Of a stretch of 64,000 bases of DNA, positions 35,528-43,149 are shown piece by piece. The notes below the pieces were generated by a model. It ran no database searches and was not told where the DNA came from. It worked only from the letters and a program-made list of their open reading frames with translations. The first letter of the stretch is position 1. Each line of letters begins with the position of its first letter. Both the position numbers and the translations under genes were made by a program. This DNA comes from Halomonas fontilapidosi (GTDB taxonomy: Bacteria; Pseudomonadota; Gammaproteobacteria; Pseudomonadales; Halomonadaceae): NCBI RefSeq assembly GCF_014192285.1, contig NZ_JACHXQ010000001.1, positions 558,001 to 622,000 of the forward strand, written 5' to 3'.

Positions 35528-36835
35528 ATGTCGACTGTATCAGAAGCCCCGGACTCCAAGGACGTTTCGAGCTGGACTGACCCGACACTGGACTCGGTCA
35601 AGGGGACTGAAACGCCCAAGGATCCCAACAAGGGCTATATCGCGCTGCTGGGCTGGAGTATCAATGCCATCAAGGCCGCGCAGAAGTTTGACCGTCGTTA
35701 CGTGGTCGTAGCGCCCGACTGGGCCGCCGATTTCTGCGAGGCCAATCATATCCCCTACATTCCATGGGATTTCGTGCGCCTGAATGATCGATCCATGGAA
35801 ATTGCGGAGCGGCTCAAGGAGGAAGGCGTCGATGTCGCCATCCCGCTGTTCGAGGAAACCGTCGAATGGTCGGGTGCGATCAACTCCGTGCTTCTGGATA
35901 ACCCCCGCATGTACGGGCAGTCCATTCTGTTCCGCGACAAGGCGCTCATGAAGCGCCGCGCTCAGCTCGGCGGTATCCGTGTGGGCATCTTCGAAGAGGC
36001 CCACGAGAAAGACGACATCATTCGCTTCATGAAACGCGTCAATCAGACGCTGCTCAAGCTCGACGGCGACCCGGATGACCCGATCCACGTCAAGGCCTTC
36101 GACAAGGCCGGCTGTCTCGGGCATCGCATGATCCGCAAGCTGGAAGAGATCGACAACATACCCGACGAAGAATATCCCTTGCTGATGGAAAGTCACCTTG
36201 ATGGCTGGGAATTTGCCGTCGAGGCCTGGATCCATGATGGCAAGATCAAGTTCCTCAACATCTCCGAATACGTGACCCTGGGCTATTCGGTCTTCGTCCC
36301 GGCGACACGGGAACTCGAAAGCTGGCGAGATGCCATCACCAAGCAGATCGAGAAGCTGATCAAGACGTTCGATATCCAGTTCGGCCTGATTCACCCCGAG
36401 TACTTCGTGGCCTCCGACGGCGAGATGTACTTCGGGGAAGTCGCCTACCGGCCTCCCGGCTTCAAGGCCTTCGAACTCATAGAACGCGCCTACGGGTTCA
36501 GCGCCTATCAGGCTTCCATGCTGGTCTTCGACCCCAAGAGCACTAAGGAGGAGGTCGAGGCCTTCTTCCCGCGCGAGGTGGTCGATGCGAAAGGCTACGC
36601 GGGTTGCTTCGGCGTGTACCCACGGCGCCGTGTCGTCAGCAAGCTGGAAATGCCCAAGGAAACCACCGAGCATCCCTACTTCGAGTCTCACGAGCTGGTA
36701 GCGCCAGCGGAAGAGACGGTGCCGGACCGCTCGGCATTCGGTACACACTGGGGCCTCATCTTCTTCTTCGGTGACGACCCCATCACGATGCGGGACCTGC
36801 TCAAGGCTCAGGAGGACCTGGACTTCTACGTCTGA
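35528..36835 (+). CDS. ATP-grasp domain protein B
   Basis: 435 aa. After a ~35-residue Ser/Asp-rich N-tail, ALLGWSINAIKAAQKFDRRY starts the pre-ATP-grasp domain; HVKAFDKAGCLGHRMI is the ATP-lysine strand; YPLLMESHLDGWEFAVEAWI follows; and MYFGEVAYRPPGFKAFELIE is the metal motif in the E-x-x-x-R-P-P-G form used by several amino-acid ligases. Ends with HWGLIFFFGDDPITMRDLLK. AAGGAG precedes the ATG. Distinct in sequence from ATP-grasp A. Likely makes an amide or peptide bond; substrate unknown. Confidence 0.85.
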   Translation: MSTVSEAPDSKDVSSWTDPTLDSVKGTETPKDPNKGYIALLGWSINAIKAAQKFDRRYVVVAPDWAADFCEANHIPYIPWDFVRLNDRSMEIAERLKEEGVDVAIPLFEETVEWSGAINSVLLDNPRMYGQSILFRDKALMKRRAQLGGIRVGIFEEAHEKDDIIRFMKRVNQTLLKLDGDPDDPIHVKAFDKAGCLGHRMIRKLEEIDNIPDEEYPLLMESHLDGWEFAVEAWIHDGKIKFLNISEYVTLGYSVFVPATRELESWRDAITKQIEKLIKTFDIQFGLIHPEYFVASDGEMYFGEVAYRPPGFKAFELIERAYGFSAYQASMLVFDPKSTKEEVEAFFPREVVDAKGYAGCFGVYPRRRVVSKLEMPKETTEHPYFESHELVAPAEETVPDRSAFGTHWGLIFFFGDDPITMRDLLKAQEDLDFYV

Positions 36836-37072
36836 TGACGCCCTGAACGTCGTCTCTGGTCGAGGCGGCATGTGACCACGGGCAGGGCCTGCGCCCTGCC
36901 CTTTGCATGCCCATCATTCGTGTAGTCCCCGCTCCCCGCTCTCGATGCACCGGCGCGCCAGATAGACCACGACACAAGCGACCAGCAGTATCTCGCCCTT
37001 GGTGGTGCGCCCAACGTGGCAGGGGCCAACGGCCCAACGCTGAATTGACACAAGCGCCCAGTCACGCCTACT

Positions 37073-37090
37073 ATTGATAATTATTCTCAT
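37073..37090. promoter_or_regulatory. Fur box
   Basis: Minus strand ATGAGAATAATTATCAAT, 16 of 18 to the common palindrome ATGATAATAATTATCATT. It lies 28 bases before the ATG at 37118, so it should control that gene; the rest of the 36836-37117 gap shows no gene I can support. Confidence 0.65.
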
Positions 37091-37117
37091 CGAAAGGCTA
37101 TCGCCGGTTCGGCCCAC

Positions 37118-37528
37118 ATGACTCCCGAACGCCCCAGGTTACGTACCACCGTTGTCTTCCTGCAGGTCTCCTTTCAGGCCATCAAGCACTCCATGGCCGG
37201 CAAGGCGAGCGACGGTCTGCCCTGCTGGCTCGACGGCAGGATGCTGACGATGCTCTGTCGCGACCTCAAGGCGTGTCGCGACCAGGCGGCTGGACAAGGC
37301 GACGCCCACCAGGCCCTCGAGACGGCTTGTTCCCAGTGCGATGCCCTGCTCGGCCACTGCCCGGGCGGACTGGACAGCACGCTCTGCCACCACCATCTGG
37401 ACGCCATCCTGGCCGGCTTGCAGCGCGCCCTCGCGGCGTTGCCCCTCCCACCCGCCGAGCAGGCACCGACGGGCCTCTGGTACAGCGCGACCCGCCACCT
37501 TCGCGAAGGCTGGCGTCGCCTCTCCTGA
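37118..37528 (+). CDS. Hypothetical Cys/His-rich small protein, Fur-linked
   Basis: 136 aa, strong GC at third codon positions. Contains Cys in LPCWLDGR, MLCRDLKACRDQ, TACSQCDALLGHCPG and LCHHHLDAIL, a possible metal- or heme-binding set, and a helical body. No signal peptide or membrane span. The ribosome site is weak. A Fur box directly upstream suggests iron-repressed expression. Not recognised; a role in iron handling is only suggested by the operator. Confidence 0.6.
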   Translation: MTPERPRLRTTVVFLQVSFQAIKHSMAGKASDGLPCWLDGRMLTMLCRDLKACRDQAAGQGDAHQALETACSQCDALLGHCPGGLDSTLCHHHLDAILAGLQRALAALPLPPAEQAPTGLWYSATRHLREGWRRLS

Positions 37529-37724
37529 GACCGCATGACACCCTGCTCCCTGCCCTGCTGTCGCTTCTCCGGCCGTTAACGCCCAGCGAGCGCTGCCTGG
37601 CCCGCCTCATTAGCGGCGCCACAACGATACCCGTCCCACGCGGAAAGCGCGTCTCCCGAACGATGAAATCTCTACGCCGGGCCCCTATGCTGGAAGGCAA
37701 CGCCAATACCGGAGGGGCAGAACG

Positions 37725-38201
37725 ATGATCACCGAGACAGACAAGCAACACCTGCAGCGCTGCGTGGAACTGGCGGAGGAGGCCCTCGAGGCCGGCGACG
37801 AGCCGTTCGGCTCGGTGCTGGTGAGCGGCGATGGTGCGGTGCTGGTGGAGGATCACAACCACGTCGCCGGTGGGGATGCCACCCAGCATCCGGAGTTCTT
37901 CCTGGCGCGCTGGTCCGCGGAGAACCTGACACCCGAAGAGCGCGCGCGAGCCACCGTCTACACCTCAGGGGAACACTGCCCGATGTGTGCGGCCGCCCAC
38001 GGCTGGGTGGGGCTGGGACGCATCGTCTATGCCAGTTCGTCCGAGCAGTTGGAACAGTGGCTCGAGGCAATGGGCGCGGCGCCACCCCCGGTTCGCCCAT
38101 TGCCGATTCAGGCAATCGTGCCGGAAGCGGAAGTCGAGGGTCCAGAGCCGGCGCTCGCCGACCGCATCCACGGCCTTCATCGTCGGCTGCACGGCGCCTG
38201 A
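37725..38201 (+). CDS. Nucleoside deaminase family protein
   Basis: 158 aa, cytidine/guanine deaminase fold. Zinc site: QHPEFFLA (family H-[AP]-E) and SGEHCPMCAAAHGW (P-C-x-x-C), with GDEPFGSVLV as the substrate strand. GGAGG eight bases before the ATG. Substrate cannot be told; guanine or a modified base is possible. Downstream gene is convergent, nine bases away. Confidence 0.88.
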   Translation: MITETDKQHLQRCVELAEEALEAGDEPFGSVLVSGDGAVLVEDHNHVAGGDATQHPEFFLARWSAENLTPEERARATVYTSGEHCPMCAAAHGWVGLGRIVYASSSEQLEQWLEAMGAAPPPVRPLPIQAIVPEAEVEGPEPALADRIHGLHRRLHGA

Positions 38202-38210
38202 GCCTGAAAC

Positions 38211-39062
38211 TCAGGCCTCGGCCAGCACCTGCGCCATGTAGGCCTCGCAGCGCTGATGAGCCGGCCGCTGACGCAGCCCTTCCCAGTAGGCCACGAACTC
38301 AGGTCGCCGGGGAAGGGTACCGAAATGCATGCCCCAGCCGAGGTGAGTACCGACATAGACGTCCGCGGCGCTGAAGGCCGTGCCGGCGATATACGCCCGT
38401 CCCTCGAGGACGCCGGCCAGGGTCTCGATGACCGTCCAGTAATCGCCACAGCCGAGCTGTCGCTGCTGTTCGACCGTGGGTTGCACGCCGAGGGTGGTCA
38501 GCGCGAGAGCGGCCTCGAGGGGACCGGCCGCGAAAAACAGCCAGCGGTAGTAGTCACCCCGCGCCGCAGGCGGCGGCGCCAGGCCGGCCTCCGGGAAGGC
38601 ATCGGCAAGGTAGGTGCAGATCGCGGCGGCCTCGGTGACCACCACGTCGCCATGGCGAATCGCCGGCACCTTGCCCATGGGGTTGAGAGCCAGATAGTCC
38701 GGCGACTTCATGGTCGTGCCGTACTCGAGGGTCACCGTGCGATAGGGCACGCCGAGTTCCTCGAGCATCCAATGGACGATGCCGCCCCGCGACAGCGGGT
38801 TGGTGTAGAAGGTGAGCTCGGCCGGCTCGAGCGGAGCGGGTTCCGCCAACGTGGCTGGCGGAAGCGTGACCTCCGGCGGCAGCACATAGCCCTGGCCGGG
38901 GGCGTTGACCACCTCGACCCCGACCGCCCGCAGCGCGGCGATATCCTGATAGAGGGTGCGCAGGGTGACCCCCAACCGCTCGGCAAGCTCAGGCCCGCCG
39001 ATCGGCTCTGCGTGATGGCGCAACATCCGGATCAGGTCTTGCAGGCGCGACGTTCGTGGCAT
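38211..39062 (-). CDS. HTH domain-glutathione S-transferase fusion
   Basis: 283 aa. Residues 1-60 are a DeoR/WYL-type winged HTH (SRLQDLIRMLRHHAEPIGGP, then ELAERLGVTLRTLYQDIAAL and GQGYVLPP). From about 80 the protein is a GST: LTFYTNPLSRGGIVHWMLEE, LNPMGKVPAIRHG, VTEAAAICTYLADAFPEAGL (thioredoxin-like N-domain) and AAGPLEAALALTTLG, YIAGTAFSAADVYVGTHLGW (helical C-domain with the Asp cap). The start at 39062 has GAGGAG seven bases upstream and the two parts are in one frame. It could be a regulator that senses glutathione adducts, or a GST with a vestigial DNA-binding part. Confidence 0.85.
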   Translation of the reverse strand: MPRTSRLQDLIRMLRHHAEPIGGPELAERLGVTLRTLYQDIAALRAVGVEVVNAPGQGYVLPPEVTLPPATLAEPAPLEPAELTFYTNPLSRGGIVHWMLEELGVPYRTVTLEYGTTMKSPDYLALNPMGKVPAIRHGDVVVTEAAAICTYLADAFPEAGLAPPPAARGDYYRWLFFAAGPLEAALALTTLGVQPTVEQQRQLGCGDYWTVIETLAGVLEGRAYIAGTAFSAADVYVGTHLGWGMHFGTLPRRPEFVAYWEGLRQRPAHQRCEAYMAQVLAEA

Positions 39063-39252
39063 GGGCGACTCCTCGTGAGCGTTGATGTCTCTCGCCGCCT
39101 CAACACGGCGTCGAGGCGTCATCATGCCTTCGAGCCGCTACCGACACCAGCATGCTTTTCACATCTATCTGCCAGCAATGAGCCGCTACAGCGACTGCAG
39201 AGACTCGCTCAAGGTGCCACGCCTATCAAGCACGCTCACACACATGTTGCGC

Positions 39253-40218
39253 TCACAGCCCTTGTGCGCCGCGACGCAGCCAGTCGTGCATGAAAACCAG
39301 CTTACGGCGGACCTGTTCAGACAGCACGAAGGGGTAGAGATCCGACAGCCCCATGGCGCGATTGATGTGGTTGACTGCCATCACCTGGTGCGTCGCAATG
39401 TGGATCAAGTTCTCGGCATCTGCTTCCATGTAGGGGTCCCAGCCGAGATGAGGCAGGTCGGAGGACGAAAGGCCAGCTGCCACGAAACTATCGGCAATAT
39501 CCGTCAAGTGCAGCAGGTGGGACGCGGTTTCCGCCCAATCTTCATGGGGATGCGCAGAGGCATAGGTACTGACGAAGCGCGAGCGCCAGTCGGGCGGTGG
39601 CCCGTTATGGTAGTAGCGCTGCAGTGCCGCGGGATAGTCCTCCCGCTCATCGCCGAACATGCCCCGGAAGGCGTCGAGAAAATCTTCCCGAAGGCTGAGA
39701 CGCCACCAGAGCATATGCGAAATCTCATGGCGCATATGGCCGATCATGGTGCGATAGGGCTCTTCCAGGGCTTCTCGCCGAGTCGTGCGCAGGACCGGGT
39801 CGGCCTCGGCCACGCTGATCGTCACCACGCCGCCGACATGCCCCATGGGCACCGGGGTCGGGCCCTCGGCCAGCATGTGAAACACCGGGCGAGCGCCCGG
39901 GTCCTCGGGCCGAAACCAGTTCCAGCGTCCCAGATTGTCGAGCACCCAGCGCTTGGCGGCCTCGGTCTGCGCCCAGTTGGGCATGGCATCGGGAATGGAG
40001 GGATCCGGCGCCAGCTCGGTCATGGCGCAGGCGCGACAGAAGGCCCCCTGCTTGGGAGCGATCCAGTTGCAGCCGATCACGTCACGATTGATGCAGAACG
40101 GCGGCATGGTGATGAAGGCCCTGGCCTGCGGATCATAGGCAACCGGCGTTCCCTGGGCGGTGGCAAGGTTATCAAACCAGAGGGCGCCGGCACCGACGGG
40201 ATTGGCAAAAACGCGCAT
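39253..40218 (-). CDS. Putative zinc-binding metallopeptidase (DUF2248-type)
   Basis: 321 aa. N-terminal zinc ribbon (FCINRDVIGCNW, FCRACAMTE), then a peptidase body with MIGHMRHEISHMLWWRLS: HEISH is an HExxH zinc motif at about 170-174, and DWAETASHLLHLTDIADSF supplies a downstream Glu/Asp ligand. Cytoplasmic; function unknown. Start chosen at 40218; an upstream in-frame ATG (40245) lacks a ribosome site. Confidence 0.82.
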   Translation of the reverse strand: MRVFANPVGAGALWFDNLATAQGTPVAYDPQARAFITMPPFCINRDVIGCNWIAPKQGAFCRACAMTELAPDPSIPDAMPNWAQTEAAKRWVLDNLGRWNWFRPEDPGARPVFHMLAEGPTPVPMGHVGGVVTISVAEADPVLRTTRREALEEPYRTMIGHMRHEISHMLWWRLSLREDFLDAFRGMFGDEREDYPAALQRYYHNGPPPDWRSRFVSTYASAHPHEDWAETASHLLHLTDIADSFVAAGLSSSDLPHLGWDPYMEADAENLIHIATHQVMAVNHINRAMGLSDLYPFVLSEQVRRKLVFMHDWLRRGAQGL

Positions 40219-40331
40219 AAGGCAGTCACTCCGCAAGAATCGCAAGGCAAATAGCCGGGCGTATTACGCTGCATCCTGCTCTTTCTTCCTCTACCAATCA
40301 AATCCTCCCATTAACTGCGATCGCGCGAACG

Positions 40332-42143
40332 CTAGATCTCGAAGCCGAGCCCGAAGTCTTCGGCACTGATCGCCATCAGCGGCTCCGCGCCGGCCTCGAT
40401 GGCGGCCTTGTGAGCACGGGTGCGCGGCATCAGCCGCTGGTAGTAGAAGCGTGCGGTGTCGAGCTTGGCACGGTAGAAGGCGGCTTCCTGGGTGCTCTCG
40501 GAAAGCGCCACCCGGGCCTGCTTCGCCGCACGGGCAAAGAGATAGGCCAGGGTCACATAGCCGGCATACATCAGATAATCGACGCTGGCCGCGCCCACTT
40601 CCTCTCGGTCGCTCATGGCCTTCATGCCGATGGCCATGGTCATCTCGCCCCATTCCCGGTTCAGCTTGGCCAGCGGACGCACGAACTCGGCAAGCTCGCT
40701 GTTGCCCTCCTCGGCCTCGCAGAACTTGTGGATCTCCCTGGTGAAGACCTTCAGGCTCTCGCCCTGGCTCATCAGCACCTTGCGACCCAGCAGGTCGAGC
40801 GCCTGGATGCCGGTAGTGCCCTCGTAGAGGCGGGTGATGCGCGCATCACGCACCAGCTGCTCCATGCCCCACTCCTGAATGAAGCCGTGGCCGCCGAACA
40901 CCTGCACGCCCTCGTTGGTGGCTTCGAAGCCCACCTCGGTGAGAAACGCCTTGACGATGGGCGTCAGCAGGCCGAGCAGGGTCTCGGCGCGTTCCTTCTC
41001 GGCGGCATTGCCCCCATGCTCGACAATGTCGATCATCTGCGCGGCATACAGCACCAGCATCCGGCCGCCCTCGGCGAACGCCTTCTGGGTCAGCAGCATG
41101 CGGCGCACGTCCGGATGCACGATGATCGGGTCGGCGGGCTTCTCCGGTGCCTTCGCACCGTCGAGTGCGCGCATCTGCAGGCGGTCACGGGCGTAGGCCA
41201 GGGCGTTCTGGAAGCTCGCCTCGGTCAGCCCCAGGCCCTGAATGCCCACGCCGATACGCGCGGCGTTCATCATGGTGAACATGCAGGCCAGCCCCTTGTT
41301 GGGCTTGCCCACCAGGAATCCCTTGGCCCCGTCGAAGTTCATCACGCAGGTGGCGTTGCCGTGGATGCCCATCTTGTGTTCCAGCGAACCGCACACCACG
41401 CCGTTGCGCTCGCCCGGCTCCCCCGCGTCATCGGGAAGATACTTCGGCACCACGAACAGCGAGATGCCTCTGGAGCCCTCGGGCGCGTCGGGCAGCTTGG
41501 CCAGCACCAGATGGACGATATTCTCTGCCAGGTCGTGCTCGCCGGCGGAGATAAAGATCTTGGTGCCGGTGATCGCGTAGGCGCCATCGTCGCTGGGCAA
41601 GGCGCGCGTCTTGATCAGGCCGAGGTCGGTACCACAGTGGGGTTCGGTGAGGCACATGGTGCCGGTCCAGGTGCCTTCCACCAGCTTGGTCAGGTAGGTG
41701 GCCTGTTGCGCCTCGGTGCCGTGGTGGCGCAGGGCATCGGCGGCACCATGGGAGAGGCCCGGGTACATGCCCCATGCCAGGTTGGTGGCGCAGACCATCT
41801 CGTTGAGCACCATGGCAAGCGACGGCGGCAGGCCCTGGCCGCCATGCGCCGGATTGGCCGCGAGGCTAGGCCAGCCGCCCTCGACGTACTGGGCATAGGC
41901 CGCCTTGAAGCCCTTGGGCGCCTTTACCTCGCCGCCCTCCAGCAGGCAGCCTTCCTTGTCGCCGCTCTGATTCAGCGGCAACAGCACCTCGCGCGCGAAG
42001 CGCGCGCCCTCCTCCAGGATGGCGGCGACCACATAGGGCGAGGCCTCCTCGCCGCCGGGCAGGCCCGCATAGTGGGCCGGGTAGTCCAGCATCTCGTCCA
42101 TCACGAAACGAAGGTCGCGCAGGGGGGCCTGATAGTTGGGCAT
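40332..42143 (-). CDS. Acyl-CoA dehydrogenase with C-terminal extension
   Basis: 603 aa, the long type found in Pseudomonas/Halomonas. PNYQAPLRDLRFVMDEML is the characteristic N-terminus; GTMCLTEPHCGTDLGLIKTR and TGTKIFISAGEHDL bind FAD and substrate, RLYEGTTGIQALDLLGRKV holds the FAD-contact and catalytic Glu region, and an extra C-terminal domain of ~130 residues follows. First step of beta-oxidation; chain length unknown. Start at 42143 has AGGAGA. Its own promoter overlaps a PsrA/FadR-like palindrome (42189-42208), and a terminator separates it from the SDR gene. Confidence 0.93.
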   Translation of the reverse strand: MPNYQAPLRDLRFVMDEMLDYPAHYAGLPGGEEASPYVVAAILEEGARFAREVLLPLNQSGDKEGCLLEGGEVKAPKGFKAAYAQYVEGGWPSLAANPAHGGQGLPPSLAMVLNEMVCATNLAWGMYPGLSHGAADALRHHGTEAQQATYLTKLVEGTWTGTMCLTEPHCGTDLGLIKTRALPSDDGAYAITGTKIFISAGEHDLAENIVHLVLAKLPDAPEGSRGISLFVVPKYLPDDAGEPGERNGVVCGSLEHKMGIHGNATCVMNFDGAKGFLVGKPNKGLACMFTMMNAARIGVGIQGLGLTEASFQNALAYARDRLQMRALDGAKAPEKPADPIIVHPDVRRMLLTQKAFAEGGRMLVLYAAQMIDIVEHGGNAAEKERAETLLGLLTPIVKAFLTEVGFEATNEGVQVFGGHGFIQEWGMEQLVRDARITRLYEGTTGIQALDLLGRKVLMSQGESLKVFTREIHKFCEAEEGNSELAEFVRPLAKLNREWGEMTMAIGMKAMSDREEVGAASVDYLMYAGYVTLAYLFARAAKQARVALSESTQEAAFYRAKLDTARFYYQRLMPRTRAHKAAIEAGAEPLMAISAEDFGLGFEI

Positions 42144-42188
42144 CTCGATCTCTCCTGGAAGTCGGGCGAGGACAGCGGCGGCGGCCGC

Positions 42189-42208
42189 TTTCAAACATGT
42201 GTTTGAAA
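42189..42208. promoter_or_regulatory. PsrA-like operator upstream of acyl-CoA dehydrogenase
   Basis: TTTCAAACA-TG-TGTTTGAAA, perfect nine-bp arms. It fits the PsrA consensus (G/C)AAAC-N2-4-GTTT(G/C), a TetR-family repressor of fatty-acid oxidation released by acyl-CoA or fatty acid. It touches the -10 of the likely promoter. Confidence 0.6.
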
Positions 42209-42234
42209 TTATCCGTGACGCAACCATCAGTCAA
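42208..42234 (-). promoter_or_regulatory. Acyl-CoA dehydrogenase promoter
   Basis: Minus strand TTGACT (42234-42229), 15 bases, GATAAT (42213-42208), directly abutting the palindrome. Confidence 0.5.
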
Positions 42235-42300
42235 GCGTTCGTTTAAAAGCTTCGAGCGACAAGGTAAGAGGCGCAAGGGATATCCCCCAGGCGCAAGATG

Positions 42301-42344
42301 AAAAAAAGGAGCAAGCCAAGGGGTTTCCTTGAAGCTTGCTCCTT
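42301..42344 (-). terminator. Terminator after the SDR gene
   Basis: AAGGAGCAAGC (42307) pairs with GCTTGCTCCTT (to 42344). On the minus strand the stem is followed by a run of seven T. Ends the acyl-CoA synthetase-SDR transcript. Confidence 0.8.
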
Positions 42345-42368
42345 GTAGCTTGCGGCTGGCCGCAGGCG

Positions 42369-43136
42369 CTACTGCATGCGAATCCCGCCGTCGAGGCGGA
42401 TCACCTCGCCGTTAAGCATGGCATTGGTGATGATCTGCTCGGCCAGGCGGGCAAACTCGCCGGGCTTGCCGAGCCGCTTGGGGAAAGGCACGGAAGCGGC
42501 CAGCGCCTGGGCCGCCTCGTCGGGAATCTCGCTCATCATCGGCGTCTCGAACACGCCGGGGGCAATCGCCATCACCCGCACGCCGTGGCGCGAGAGCTCA
42601 CGGGCCGCGGGCAGACTCATGCCCACCACGCCGGCCTTGGAGGCGCTGTAGGCACACTGCCCCACCTGGCCGTCCATGGCGGCGACAGAGGCGGTGTTGA
42701 TGATCACCCCCCGCTCGCCGTCCTCGCCCGCCGGGTTCTTGGCCATGGCGGCGGCGGCCAGACGCATCACATTGAAGGTGCCCACCAGGTTGATCTGCAC
42801 GGTGCGATTGTAGGCCTCGAGGTCGGCGGGATTGCCCTCGCGATCGACCAGCTTGCCGACGCTGACCACGCCGGCGCAGTGAATCACACCGGCCAGTCCG
42901 CGCTCGCCGCCGAGCGAGACAGCGGCGTCCACGGCGGCCTGGATATCGTCGCCGGAGGTCACATCGCCGCGCACCGCCCGGGCAACCTCGCCCAGGCGCT
43001 CGGCATGCGCCTCGACGGCGTCGCTCAGGTCGCAGAGCACGACGCGACCACCGCCGGCCGCCAGACGTTCAGCAGTGGTCGCCCCCAGTCCGGAGGCGGC
43101 GCCGGTAATCAGGAAGGTGTTGTCCTTCACTTGCAT
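42369..43136 (-). CDS. SDR 3-hydroxyacyl-CoA dehydrogenase
   Basis: 255 aa. NAD-binding [24 protein letters not shown], catalytic [24 protein letters not shown] (Ser, Tyr-x3-Lys) and [13 protein letters not shown] are the signature of type II 3-hydroxyacyl-CoA dehydrogenases (HSD17B10 group). It oxidises a 3-hydroxyacyl-CoA, often in branched-chain or short-chain acyl catabolism. GAGG before ATG 43136; 13 bases after the synthetase gene, so one operon. Confidence 0.92.
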   Translation of the reverse strand: MQVKDNTFLITGAASGLGATTAERLAAGGGRVVLCDLSDAVEAHAERLGEVARAVRGDVTSGDDIQAAVDAAVSLGGERGLAGVIHCAGVVSVGKLVDREGNPADLEAYNRTVQINLVGTFNVMRLAAAAMAKNPAGEDGERGVIINTASVAAMDGQVGQCAYSASKAGVVGMSLPAARELSRHGVRVMAIAPGVFETPMMSEIPDEAAQALAASVPFPKRLGKPGEFARLAEQIITNAMLNGEVIRLDGGIRMQ

Positions 43137-43149
43137 GTCAGGGTCCTCG

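Noticed and set aside
36914-37090. 58-codon minus-strand frame with one membrane-like segment (GEILLVACVVVYLARRC)
   Set aside because: Its ATG lies within the Fur box and there is no ribosome site; not convincing, though a small membrane protein cannot be fully excluded.
40410-42206. 598-codon plus-strand frame opposite the acyl-CoA dehydrogenase
   Set aside because: Antisense shadow of a long GC-rich gene; no ribosome site or motifs.
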